Source: Bacilli bacterium
GTDB lineage: Bacteria > Bacillota_I > Bacilli_A > RFN20 > CAG-288
Assembly (NCBI GenBank): GCA_017470005.1
Contig: JAFUFH010000090.1
Location: forward strand, 1-55,062
Direction of reading: 5' to 3'
DNA: 55,062 nucleotides
Each line of letters begins with the position of its first letter. The first letter of the stretch is position 1. Positions 32,916-41,154 of the stretch are shown here, in pieces. Under the pieces are notes generated by a model. It had not been told where the DNA came from. It saw nothing but the letters and a program-made list of their open reading frames with translations, and did not search any database. Made by a program: the position numbers and the translations under genes.

Positions 32916-34604
32916 ATGGCAGAATCGAGAAAATCTATCGCATCCCCAGTCGAGATTTATGCTCTCGGCGGTTTGGGCGAGGTCGGAAAAAACATATATT
33001 GCATAGAAAATGATAAATCGATTTTAATTGTCGATTGCGGTGTTCTCTTCCCGGATAGCAACTTACCGGGTATCGATTACATCATTCCTGATTTCACCCA
33101 CTTAGTGGAAAATCAGCACAAGATCAAAGGCTTGGTCATCACTCACGGCCATGAAGACCACATCGGTGGTATTCCTTTCCTTCTTCAACAAGTGAATGTC
33201 CCTGTCATCTATGCTCCAAGAATCGCTTGTGCTCTCATCCGTCACAAGATTGAAGATGCTAAGCTTCCTTCCTTCACTCCCGTCATTGAATTCCAAGAAG
33301 ATTCACTTCTCACCTTAGGAGACTTCAATGTCGAATTCTTCCATGTCACTCACTCTATTCCTGATTCCTTCGGTTTGTTTATTACTACTCCTCAAGGAAC
33401 CATCTTAGAAAGTGGTGACTTCAAGATCGATTTGACTCCTGTTGATGGTGATTTCAATTTCTCTAAGCTCACTCGCTTTGGAGATAGAGGGATCGACTTA
33501 TTGATGGCGGATAGTACCAACGCCGAAAGAGAAGGTTATACCAACTCGGAAAGAACCGTTATCCGCGGCATCCAGGATGTCTTCTCTGAAGCTAGTGGAC
33601 GTGTTTTAATCTCCACTTTCTCTTCTAACATCTCTCGTATTGAACAGATCATTGAAACCAGTATCAAATTCAAACGTAAGATAGTCGTCTTTGGTAGAAG
33701 TATGGAAACCAATATCCAGGCGGCAAGAGAATACGGATATATCAAAGTTCCCGATGATTCTTTTGTTTTACCTCAAGATTTAGATATCTTACCTCCCAAT
33801 CAAGTCACTATCCTTTGTACAGGTACACAGGGTGAACCGATGGCGGTTTTATCTAGAATTGCTCGTGGCGATCACAAATTTATCCGCGTCTATCCTGGCG
33901 ATACCGTGGTCTTCTCTGCATCTGCAATTCCTGGAAATACTTCCGCAATCAATGCGTTGATCAACCAGCTCACTCGTTTAGGGGCTTCCGTTGTCACCAA
34001 TTCTGTCTTATCTAACCTTCACGCTTCTGGTCACGCTTCTAGACAAGAGATGCGTCTGTTACAAAAGTTAGCTAGACCGAGATACTTCATGCCGATTCAC
34101 GGCGAATATAGAATGTTGAAATTACACGCTAGAATCGCTGTGGAATGCGGATTAGAGAAAGATCACACTTTCGTTTGTGAAAACGGAGATGTTCTTACTC
34201 TTGTCAATCACAAAGTCTCTCGTGGAGGCAATGTAACTGCGGATTCTATCTATATTGATGGTAAGAGCACTGTCGGTATTTCTAACTCTGTCATCAAAGA
34301 TCGTTCTACTCTCATCAACGAAGGTGTTGTCGGTGTCTTCTTGGTCATTAATTCTAAGAAGAATACCTTGATGGCTATGCCTGTGGTGGAAAGCAAAGGC
34401 TTCATCTCTTCTAACAAGAAGGGTTTACAAAAGAAAGCTTCTGAAATCATCGGAATAGAAGTTCAAAGAGTTCTCACTTCCGGTCAGAAGGTGACTTATG
34501 CGGAATTGAAGAGTACCATCAAGAGTGTCACATCTCACTTCCTCTATCGTGAAGCTAGACGCACTCCGATGGTTATCCCTGTCATCATGAATGTAGGGGA
34601 ATAA
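32916..34604 (+). CDS. rnj: Ribonuclease J
   Basis: RNase J is a 5'-3' exonuclease and endonuclease of RNA decay and rRNA processing. The 562-residue protein has the beta-lactamase fold metal motif HGHEDHIGG, a beta-CASP domain (STNAEREGYTNSERTV, TCTGTQGEPMAVLSRIA), the late HASGHAS and MPIHGEYRML motifs, and a C-terminal domain. GATGAGG lies 8 nt before the ATG. The next gene, maf, starts 5 nt after its stop, so they share a transcript. With one copy here I cannot tell J1 from J2. Confidence 0.94.
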   Translation: MAESRKSIASPVEIYALGGLGEVGKNIYCIENDKSILIVDCGVLFPDSNLPGIDYIIPDFTHLVENQHKIKGLVITHGHEDHIGGIPFLLQQVNVPVIYAPRIACALIRHKIEDAKLPSFTPVIEFQEDSLLTLGDFNVEFFHVTHSIPDSFGLFITTPQGTILESGDFKIDLTPVDGDFNFSKLTRFGDRGIDLLMADSTNAEREGYTNSERTVIRGIQDVFSEASGRVLISTFSSNISRIEQIIETSIKFKRKIVVFGRSMETNIQAAREYGYIKVPDDSFVLPQDLDILPPNQVTILCTGTQGEPMAVLSRIARGDHKFIRVYPGDTVVFSASAIPGNTSAINALINQLTRLGASVVTNSVLSNLHASGHASRQEMRLLQKLARPRYFMPIHGEYRMLKLHARIAVECGLEKDHTFVCENGDVLTLVNHKVSRGGNVTADSIYIDGKSTVGISNSVIKDRSTLINEGVVGVFLVINSKKNTLMAMPVVESKGFISSNKKGLQKKASEIIGIEVQRVLTSGQKVTYAELKSTIKSVTSHFLYREARRTPMVIPVIMNVGE

Positions 34605-34609
34605 AGATT

Positions 34610-35179
34610 ATGATCATTCTAGCGAGTCAATCTCCTCGTCGTAAGGAGATATTAAAAGAAATATTAGGCGATGTCGAATTCACTTGTGTGCCTTCTTCTT
34701 TCGATGAAAGAAAAGTGCACGAAAAAGATTGTCGAAAGCTTTGTTTAGAAGAAGCGAGAGGCAAAGGAAGAGAAGTCGCTCTTGCTCACAATCAAGATAT
34801 CGTCATCTCTTCGGATACGATGGTCTCCTTCAAAGGGGAACAATTAGGAAAACCTAAAGATTATCAAGACGCCTTCAACACGCTTCAAAAACTCAGTGGA
34901 GAAAGCCATGATATCATCACGGCTTATTGCATCTTCGTCAACGGCGTGGAAGTCAGACACAGAGTTGTTGTAGCAAAACTCTTCATCGAAAAGATGGCGG
35001 ATGTGGAGATCGAGATGTATTTAGATACAGGTTCTCCTTTCGATAAAGCGGGAAGCTATGGAGTTCAGGATAAAGACTTCATCAATTCCAAAATCTTACA
35101 AGGTGATATGTACACCATCATGGGACTTCCTCGTTATGAATTAGAGGATGACCTTGTCGATTTAGGTATCATTGAATAG
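34610..35179 (+). CDS. maf: Maf-type nucleoside triphosphate pyrophosphatase
   Basis: It hydrolyses non-canonical or canonical NTPs and has been linked to arrest of septum formation. The N-terminal SQSPRRKEIL signature and SSDTMVSFKGEQLGKPKD motif define the family, and GSYGVQDKD near the end completes the active site. 189 residues is normal. It follows rnj by 5 nt and ends at a terminator. Confidence 0.92.
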   Translation: MIILASQSPRRKEILKEILGDVEFTCVPSSFDERKVHEKDCRKLCLEEARGKGREVALAHNQDIVISSDTMVSFKGEQLGKPKDYQDAFNTLQKLSGESHDIITAYCIFVNGVEVRHRVVVAKLFIEKMADVEIEMYLDTGSPFDKAGSYGVQDKDFINSKILQGDMYTIMGLPRYELEDDLVDLGIIE

Positions 35180-35180
35180 A

Positions 35181-35204
35181 ACCCAGCAACGGGTTCTTTT
35201 TTCT
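35181..35204 (+). terminator. Terminator of rnj-maf
   Basis: AACCC-AGCAAC-GGGTT followed by CTTTTTT. Confidence 0.75.
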
Positions 35205-35240
35205 GCACAAAAAAAGATATAACCATCACAGTTATATCTT
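35205..35240 (-). terminator. Terminator of the nadK operon
   Basis: AAGATATAAC and GTTATATCTT form a perfect 10-bp stem followed on the minus strand by TTTTTTT. Confidence 0.85.
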
Positions 35241-35255
35241 AAGTTGTTTATGTTT

Positions 35256-35651
35256 TTATTGTTTGATTTTGTCGACGTTTTCTTGAAGAAGTTTTGAAAA
35301 TTCTTCGCTCTTAGAACCGACGACAAGGACCACTTTGTTTCCCATGTACATCGCGCCTTGGAAGTGAGAGTCGATCTCTTCTTTATTCACGGCGAGAGGA
35401 TCGTTGACTTCGATGGTGACTCTACTACCTCTTTGGGTGATGCCTTTGATGTTTTCATTTCCACCGAAGCAAGAAGCGAGGGCACTTGCGGTTTCTGCAA
35501 CGACTTTATTGGCTTGTTCTTCACTCTCTTGAATCTTTTTGTTCTTTGCGATTTTGACGATGATGAAGACAACAACAGCCGCAAGAAGTGCGACACCTAA
35601 AGCGATGAGAAGGTAAACATAGATGGGTAAACCAGTATCATTTGGACTCAT
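35256..35651 (-). CDS. Membrane-anchored, degenerate PTS EIIB-like protein
   Basis: The 131-residue protein has one membrane helix (about 9-34), a Lys-rich stop, and a domain at about 50-130 that looks like the glucose-family EIIB fold: ALASCFGGNENIKGI, RVTIEVNDP, then a GAMYMGNKVVLVVG ending. Where true EIIB has the phosphorylated Cys (IDACxTRLR) this protein reads ITQRGSRVT, with Arg at that place. It cannot carry phosphate in the normal way and may instead sense or scaffold. It begins 1 nt after the nadK stop. The fold assignment is moderate. Confidence 0.7.
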   Translation of the reverse strand: MSPNDTGLPIYVYLLIALGVALLAAVVVFIIVKIAKNKKIQESEEQANKVVAETASALASCFGGNENIKGITQRGSRVTIEVNDPLAVNKEEIDSHFQGAMYMGNKVVLVVGSKSEEFSKLLQENVDKIKQ

Positions 35652-35652
35652 A

Positions 35653-36435
35653 TTAGTCTTCCTTTCCTGAGATATTCTTTCTCAAACGTTTGGTTTGTGT
35701 GATTTTCTTGAAGTGAAGAAGGGAGATATTCTTTCCTTTATCTCTGGTGAAGTGGAACACTTTTCCAGCGCAATCTTCTCTCTTTCTTCCTCCATCGATA
35801 TAACAATCAATCTCTCCTTTTTGTACTTCGACAGTGAGAACTTGGTCGCTTTGGAGAATCGCTTTATTGATGGGATTTAATGAGAGAGCATTATAACAAG
35901 GAGCAATGATTGCATATTGATAAATGTCCGGTTGTCCGATGACCACAGGGGATCCTAAAGAAGTGAGATAGCCGGTGGTTCCAATGGGAGAAGAGACCAC
36001 GATACCATTGCAACGGATGTTGGTCAAAGGTTCTCCGTTGATGTAGAGATTTAGGAAGCAAGTCTCTCCCGATTGAATGGCGACATCATTGACAAAATCA
36101 TGGACTTTGCCATCGATGTTCACTTGTAAGAGAGGAAGTTCCATCATCATAGGTTCATGATGGAGGATGTTATCTAAGAATTCTTCTAATTCCTGAATTC
36201 CATAGTCGGAATAGAAGCCCAAATGTCCAGTGTTGATAAGAACAAACATGCCCTTCTTTTGATGGAAATGAATCGCTCTCATCAAAGAGCCATCTCCCCC
36301 TAAAACTATGATGAGAGAAGGGTCTTTTTCGTTGTATACAAAACCATGTTCTTCTAAGCAAGAACGGATATGGTTTACATGTTTGGCATTTTCTTCAGGA
36401 TTGCGAGAATGAATGATAAAGTCTGTGGATTTCAT
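35653..36435 (-). CDS. nadK: NAD kinase
   Basis: It phosphorylates NAD to NADP. Diagnostic motifs are GGDGSLMRA (GGDG) with the catalytic Asp, LINTGHLGFYSD, NDVAIQSG and the glycine-rich SSPIGTTGYLTSLGSP. 260 residues suits the short Gram-positive type. The transcript starts near TATAAA 12 nt before the ATG, so its leader is only a few nt. It is followed immediately by the EIIB-like gene and is divergent from the CYTH gene. Confidence 0.93.
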   Translation of the reverse strand: MKSTDFIIHSRNPEENAKHVNHIRSCLEEHGFVYNEKDPSLIIVLGGDGSLMRAIHFHQKKGMFVLINTGHLGFYSDYGIQELEEFLDNILHHEPMMMELPLLQVNIDGKVHDFVNDVAIQSGETCFLNLYINGEPLTNIRCNGIVVSSPIGTTGYLTSLGSPVVIGQPDIYQYAIIAPCYNALSLNPINKAILQSDQVLTVEVQKGEIDCYIDGGRKREDCAGKVFHFTRDKGKNISLLHFKKITQTKRLRKNISGKED

Positions 36436-36503
36436 CGTTTTGTTTTCTTTATATTTAACGAGATATATTGTATCATATTTATGTATGGAAAAGAGGTTTT
36501 AAT

Positions 36504-37094
36504 ATGTCTAGTAATAACATTGAAATCGAAAGTAAGGTACTCTTATCAAAAGCGGATTATGAAAAAATTGTTCGCAGAATGAATTTTCCTGAAAATGATC
36601 AAGTGCAAACCAACTATTATATGGATAGTGATGAACGCATCTTGAAGAAATACGGAATGATTCTTCGTATTCGTCAATCTGGCGAAGTTTTTGTCTTCAC
36701 CATGAAAGCTCCTTTGAGTGAAGGTTTGTTGGAAAAGAACCAAAATCTCACCGAGAAAGAAGCGGATTCTTTGATCAATCACGGTTTGTTCCCTAGAGGA
36801 GAAATCCAGGATTTCTTAGAGATGTTACAAATCAAACCTGCCTCCTTGAAAGTCTTAGCTACTTTGACCACCACAAGAAAGATCATGGACTTCAAAGGTA
36901 CCACTTTAGATATTTCTAAAAATGTCTACGGAAATCGTGTCGATTATGAATTAGAATGCGATTCTGATTCCGCTATCCGTTCTGAAACGATGTTGAAGAA
37001 CATCTGTGAACAGTTTGATATCCGTTTTAAACTCAACACACTCTCCAAAGAAAACAGAGCCATCAACGCCGCTTTAGAAGACGCTAAGAAATAA
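36504..37094 (+). CDS. CYTH domain protein (triphosphate tunnel metalloenzyme)
   Basis: The start at 36504 is preferred: AAAGAGG lies 7-8 nt before it and the protein then opens SSNNIEIESKVLLS, giving the CYTH signature ExExK (EIESK) near the N-terminus. Other tunnel residues (RIRQS, FTMKAPL, TLTTTRK, YELECD) are present. 196 residues. Bacillus relatives (YjbK) hydrolyse inorganic tri- or polyphosphate; in that genus the gene is linked to nadK and relA-type genes, and nadK is divergent here too. It is transcribed alone. Confidence 0.88.
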   Translation: MSSNNIEIESKVLLSKADYEKIVRRMNFPENDQVQTNYYMDSDERILKKYGMILRIRQSGEVFVFTMKAPLSEGLLEKNQNLTEKEADSLINHGLFPRGEIQDFLEMLQIKPASLKVLATLTTTRKIMDFKGTTLDISKNVYGNRVDYELECDSDSAIRSETMLKNICEQFDIRFKLNTLSKENRAINAALEDAKK

Positions 37095-37100
37095 AATACA

Positions 37101-37124
37101 TGCCCTCAATTGAGGGCATTTTTA
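37101..37124 (+). terminator. Terminator of the CYTH gene
   Basis: ATGCCCTC-AATT-GAGGGCAT followed by TTTT. Confidence 0.85.
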
Positions 37125-37127
37125 AAG

Positions 37128-37162
37128 TAAAAATGTCTATCCCAAGCTAGGATAGACATTCT
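37128..37162 (-). terminator. Terminator of the SGNH lipoprotein gene
   Basis: AATGTCTATCC and GGATAGACATT form an 11-bp stem with TTTTT after it on the minus strand. Confidence 0.85.
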
Positions 37163-37168
37163 TTATAT

Positions 37169-38050
37169 TTAGAACAGATGATTGAGAAGGTAGGCTTCAA
37201 AGTAGGGCATCCACCAGTGAAGATAACCGGCCTTCTTAGGATGGATAGGATCGCTTGTGGCCCAAGAATAGAATTCGTCAGAGACCACAGAGTTGAAGGC
37301 TTCATCATAGAACATGTCGATGACACCGCAATCGTATCCTTTTCCTTGATAGTCTTTGACGATATCTTTGACATTGTCGACTAATTTAGCGTAGTTGGTG
37401 CCAGTGGGGTTAATGTTTTTGCGTTTTCCTTCATCGGCAAAATAAGAACCAGAATAGAAATAGATCGGGCAATCCCAGGTTTCCTTGACATATTCGATGA
37501 TGAATTCGACCGCACCTAAAGTGGTAGCGGTATTCTTTTGCCCATCGTGAACACCCATGTTTGCAACAGCTTCGTTTCTTGCGTCGTTAGTGGAGATTTG
37601 ACAGATGAAAGCATCGACATATTTCTCTTTTTTGAACGCGGTAGAACGAAGTAGACGATTGACATAAGAATTATCGCCTTCATTCTTAACATATAAGGTG
37701 GTACCAGAGACGGCTTCTTTTAAGCATTTTGCTCCAGTCTTGGCGGAAAGATATTCGGCCATAGCTACACCCTGAGAGGAAGCTCCATAGGTGACAGAAG
37801 AACCTAAGAAGAGGAAAGTCATGGCACCAAGAAGATGATCTTCTACCTGTTTCACGGTAGAGACATTAAAGGCGCTATCGTTGGCATCGAGAGACATGTC
37901 GGCGTCATCGATGGTGTATTCGGGTTTGTATTTTTCTTCTACGGGTTGAGAAACTGTGGTGTTTTCCTGAGTGGTAGTTGCGGGTTGTTCACCGCAAGAA
38001 AAGAGAAGGGGAAGAAGGGATAAAGTCGCAATCAATTTTTGTTTTTTCAT
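37169..38050 (-). CDS. SGNH/GDSL hydrolase lipoprotein
   Basis: The 293-residue protein has a signal peptide with lipobox LFSC (Cys19) and a Thr-rich linker. Its SGNH esterase domain has block I FLGSSVTYGASS (catalytic Ser), an SGTT segment, block III QISTNDARN and block V SDPIHPKKAGY (Asp-x-x-His). It likely removes acyl groups, for example acetyl groups of glycans, outside the cell. It is a single gene with GAGGTAAC before the ATG and lacks the LytTR repeats of the glycosidase locus, so it seems to be regulated separately. Confidence 0.85.
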   Translation of the reverse strand: MKKQKLIATLSLLPLLFSCGEQPATTTQENTTVSQPVEEKYKPEYTIDDADMSLDANDSAFNVSTVKQVEDHLLGAMTFLFLGSSVTYGASSQGVAMAEYLSAKTGAKCLKEAVSGTTLYVKNEGDNSYVNRLLRSTAFKKEKYVDAFICQISTNDARNEAVANMGVHDGQKNTATTLGAVEFIIEYVKETWDCPIYFYSGSYFADEGKRKNINPTGTNYAKLVDNVKDIVKDYQGKGYDCGVIDMFYDEAFNSVVSDEFYSWATSDPIHPKKAGYLHWWMPYFEAYLLNHLF

Positions 38051-38144
38051 AGTTACCTCTGCTTTGTTTACTTTGAAATTATCTTAAGATAATTCTCCAA
38101 AAAGGAACAAAAAAATACATATCCGCCCGTTTTGTTTTCGTAAT

Positions 38145-38174
38145 TTGAAAAAAGTCCCTCTTTGGGAGAGACTT
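38145..38174 (-). terminator. Terminator of the ATP synthase-to-spx gene array
   Basis: AAAGTC-C-CTC pairs with GAG-A-GACTTT around TTTGG; TTTTTT follows on the minus strand. Confidence 0.75.
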
Positions 38175-38677
38175 TAATCGCATTCCGAACAATCTTGGCA
38201 GACTTCCGCTTTACTTTCTTCTTGGATTTGATTTTTCTTATCGCTGAAGCGATGGAGACATTCTTCTTTGTCTTTACAATTGGCGCAAGTCTCAGCGGCG
38301 ATACGTTTAGCTTCTAAGATAGCGCGTTTGTTTCTTTCAAAGATTTCGATCTCATCCAAATTGTATCCGACTTGAATCTTATCGTCATCCACGATGATAG
38401 GACGCTTTAAGACAGTAGGGTTTTCTTGAATGAATGCGACAAGCTCTTTGACGGACATGGAATCTACATCTAAGTTTTGTTCTTTGAAGATTTTACTTCT
38501 TGTAGAAATGATTTCATCGGTTCCATCTAAGGATTTGTTCAGCATTTCTTTGAGATCTTTTTCGGTGATTTTATGGCGGAGAATGTTGATTTCTTTATAA
38601 GGGATCTCTTGGTGATCAAACCAAGCTTTTACTTTTCTACAAGAAGAACAGCTAGGCGAAAGATAAATTTTAATCAT
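38174..38677 (-). CDS. spx: Spx-family regulator with Cys-rich C-terminal tail
   Basis: Spx binds the RNA polymerase alpha subunit and redirects it under disulfide stress. The core of about 120 residues has the redox switch Cys10-x2-Cys13 (SPSCSSCRKVKAWF), TRSKIFKE and LKRPIIVDDDKIQVGYNLDEI. Spx from Bacillus has about 131 residues; this one has 167, with an added tail containing Cys131, 134 and 140 and Cys160, 163 and 166. That tail could bind zinc or act as a second redox switch. AAGGAGG precedes the ATG. It follows pgsA by 2 nt. Confidence 0.85.
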   Translation of the reverse strand: MIKIYLSPSCSSCRKVKAWFDHQEIPYKEINILRHKITEKDLKEMLNKSLDGTDEIISTRSKIFKEQNLDVDSMSVKELVAFIQENPTVLKRPIIVDDDKIQVGYNLDEIEIFERNKRAILEAKRIAAETCANCKDKEECLHRFSDKKNQIQEESKAEVCQDCSECD

Positions 38678-38679
38678 CG

Positions 38680-39459
38680 CTATTCCTCCTTATTCTCATC
38701 GACCATGATGACAGGCTCATCTTCGATGGTATCTTTATTTTCAATGACATCCGTTGTGCCATCTGTATGTTTAATAAAAGTGACTTCATCATTACCGTTT
38801 TTAAGGACTTTGAAGAAAAGAGTAAAGTAAGCAATCCAGGAGAAGAGCATGGGGATGATACCGAAAGTAGCAATTCCATCAAAGCAATAATGGGCAAGTA
38901 CAAAAGTATCGGGATTGTTCAGTGGATAAGAGTAAAGGATGAAGGGACCAGCAAGAATCAACGTGGCGATGACAGCATAGAGGATAAAAGAAGATACTTT
39001 TCCATGCCATCTAGCTTGACCGAAAGTCTTGTTTCTTCTGGTGAGGATGAGCGTTTCAAAGAACATGAAGATTTCTTTGACTAAGAAGACAGCAAACATC
39101 ACCCAGATAGAGGCGAACATGTGATAACGAATGAGAATGGCTAAACCTGTTCCAAATTGCAATAACTTATCGGCGATAGGATCTAAGACTTTACCAAGAT
39201 TGGAGATTTGATTGAATCTTCTTGCGATGAATCCATCCACAAAGTCTGTATAAGCGGCAGTGACTAAGATAGCGATAGCGATATAAGTAGTTCCTAAAGG
39301 GTTGGGGAGAATATTTTCGGGTAAAAGATAAATCACTAAAAAGATGACCACTAAAATAATGCGGAAATAACAAAGAATATTCGGTACTAAAAGGACATCT
39401 TCTTTGCGGAAATATTTTTTGAGAACTGCTTTAAATATATTATTATCGCCTTTGGTCAT
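38680..39459 (-). CDS. pgsA: CDP-diacylglycerol-glycerol-3-phosphate 3-phosphatidyltransferase
   Basis: It makes phosphatidylglycerophosphate, the first step to phosphatidylglycerol. The CDP-alcohol phosphotransferase motif DGFIARRFNQISNLGKVLDPIADK (DGxxAR-x8-GxxxDxxxD) starts near residue 74, and about five membrane helices follow the expected pattern. At 259 residues it is longer than usual (about 180-190). The extra part is an acidic C-terminal extension (DGTTDVIENKDTIEDEPVI) plus an N-terminal stretch. GAAGGTGA lies before the ATG and a TATAAT box upstream suggests a promoter of its own. It leads into spx. Confidence 0.88.
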   Translation of the reverse strand: MTKGDNNIFKAVLKKYFRKEDVLLVPNILCYFRIILVVIFLVIYLLPENILPNPLGTTYIAIAILVTAAYTDFVDGFIARRFNQISNLGKVLDPIADKLLQFGTGLAILIRYHMFASIWVMFAVFLVKEIFMFFETLILTRRNKTFGQARWHGKVSSFILYAVIATLILAGPFILYSYPLNNPDTFVLAHYCFDGIATFGIIPMLFSWIAYFTLFFKVLKNGNDEVTFIKHTDGTTDVIENKDTIEDEPVIMVDENKEE

Positions 39460-39506
39460 TTCTTCACCTTCAAATTAAACAAATAAATTATAGCAATTAA
39501 ATAAAA

Positions 39507-40289
39507 CTATTCAAATAAAATGGAACTAAAAGAGATGTTTTCTTGCAAATTTTGAATATTAACATATTCAATATGTTTCAAAAGTAGCCCTTGAGGTTCC
39601 GCTCTAAGCTTTGGATACTTCTCTTCTTTTCCTTGTAAAAGGTTAGAGATGGTCTCTAAAGATACTTTTCCTCTGCCATATTGAAGGGCAGCTCCTACCA
39701 TGAATCGAATCTGATAGCGAAGGAAGCTTTTTGCTTTAAAATGCAAATATAGGATACCGTCTCTTTCCCTGACGGAGATCTCGTCCACACTTTGAATGGT
39801 GTTTTCTTCTCCTTCCGGAGTAGAAAAAGCACGGAAATCATGTAATCCGACAAAAAGAGATAACGCTTCTTCTATCTTTTCTTTGGAGATAGAGAAAGTA
39901 GGAACGTAAGAGATGGGATTTAAAAGGGGATTTCTTTTCTCTGGAAGTTGAATGAGATAAAGATATTCTTTATAGAGACAAGAATAGCGGGCACTGAAGT
40001 CTTCGTCGACTTCTCTCACATCCTTGATCAACACGTCAACTCCTAATCTCCTTTGAAGGAAATATTTTAAGTGATCCAAATTGCTACCATCAGGGCAAGA
40101 GAAAGAAATGCCATAGTCAAGAGCAGAAACACCTCTATCTAATCTAGAAGAGATGGTGACTTTAATTTCCTGATTAAAAATCAAGGATAAAGCTTCTTCA
40201 AAGTCTCCTTGAATGGTTTTATCTTTCTTCTGTTTTTGCGTGCCAAAGTAATCTTTTCCGTAAAAGGCAATTCGAATCAATACTTTCAT
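39507..40289 (-). CDS. truA: tRNA pseudouridine(38-40) synthase
   Basis: It converts uridines 38-40 in the anticodon arm of many tRNAs. Family motifs are IAFYGKDYFGTQKQ, the catalytic Asp in SSRLDRGVSALD, YLYLIQ and FRAFSTPEGEENT, and FLRYQIRFMVGA near the end. 260 residues is normal. It starts 1 nt after the ecfT stop, the usual position of truA in Firmicutes. Confidence 0.94.
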   Translation of the reverse strand: MKVLIRIAFYGKDYFGTQKQKKDKTIQGDFEEALSLIFNQEIKVTISSRLDRGVSALDYGISFSCPDGSNLDHLKYFLQRRLGVDVLIKDVREVDEDFSARYSCLYKEYLYLIQLPEKRNPLLNPISYVPTFSISKEKIEEALSLFVGLHDFRAFSTPEGEENTIQSVDEISVRERDGILYLHFKAKSFLRYQIRFMVGAALQYGRGKVSLETISNLLQGKEEKYPKLRAEPQGLLLKHIEYVNIQNLQENISFSSILFE

Positions 40290-40290
40290 A

Positions 40291-41154
40291 TTATTTTAGT
40301 TTTGGTAATGTGATTTGTAAGGCGGAGAAGAGATCATAAGGGAAGATGGCAAGAAGGATTGCTCCTGTTAAGAAGGAAGCGGCAAGGAAGAGAGAAATCG
40401 TGTCAACAATCGACCAGTGTGTGGTCTTATATTTGGTTCTTTTTGCGTTCGGGTCATAGCCTCTTGCTTCCATAGCGTCGGCTAATTGACCAGAGCTAGT
40501 GAAGGCGGATACAAATAAAGGAATGATGAGGGAGACGATGGATTTGACTTTATCTTTGATTTTACCCTGTTTGTAATCCACACCACGGCTTGCTTGGGCT
40601 TTGATGATTCTATCGGCTTCTTCTTGAAGGGTAGGAACAAAGCGGAGAGCAAGGGAGAGAGCCATGGCGAATTTATGAATCGGAATTCGTATGAGGGAAA
40701 GAGGAAAAAGTAGGAATTCAAGAGCATTTGTTAATTCTAATGGTTTTGTAACACAAGTGAAGATATTGGTCATCATCAAGACAAGAACCAAACGAGCAAA
40801 GATGAAGATGACATTCATGATGCTTGACCAATAGACAGGGAAGTCGTTGATAGAGAAGGCGATATCTCCCGTCTTAGTAGCGGGGAAGAAGACATTGATG
40901 ATAAGGATGATGAAAATCATCAACCATATAGCTTTCAAGGCTCTAAAGATGGTTCCTACGGATACCTTTCCGATGATACAAAGTATCACGAGAATCAAGA
41001 ATAAGAACAAGTCGACCACCAAATTCATGTAAGTTGTTCCATAATCTAGGAAAACAGAGACCATGAAGATGATCATCGTAATGAGTTTTACTCTCGCATC
41101 CATGTGGTGTAAAAGAGTGTTAAAGGAGGTATATTTACCTAATTTGGTATTCAT
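40291..41154 (-). CDS. ecfT: ECF transporter transmembrane protein EcfT
   Basis: EcfT couples the two ATPases to vitamin- or metal-binding S components. The 287-residue protein has about five membrane helices and two Ala-Arg-Gly-type coupling motifs, KAQASRGVD and DAMEARGYD, which contact the ATPases. It overlaps ecfA2 by 4 nt and is followed by truA. No S component is in the window, so the module is probably shared by several substrates. Confidence 0.94.
   Translation of the reverse strand: MNTKLGKYTSFNTLLHHMDARVKLITMIIFMVSVFLDYGTTYMNLVVDLFLFLILVILCIIGKVSVGTIFRALKAIWLMIFIILIINVFFPATKTGDIAFSINDFPVYWSSIMNVIFIFARLVLVLMMTNIFTCVTKPLELTNALEFLLFPLSLIRIPIHKFAMALSLALRFVPTLQEEADRIIKAQASRGVDYKQGKIKDKVKSIVSLIIPLFVSAFTSSGQLADAMEARGYDPNAKRTKYKTTHWSIVDTISLFLAASFLTGAILLAIFPYDLFSALQITLPKLK

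Noticed and set aside
35256-35651. Functional PTS component
   Set aside because: The phospho-Cys position is Arg, and no EIIA, EIIC, HPr or EI gene is present.
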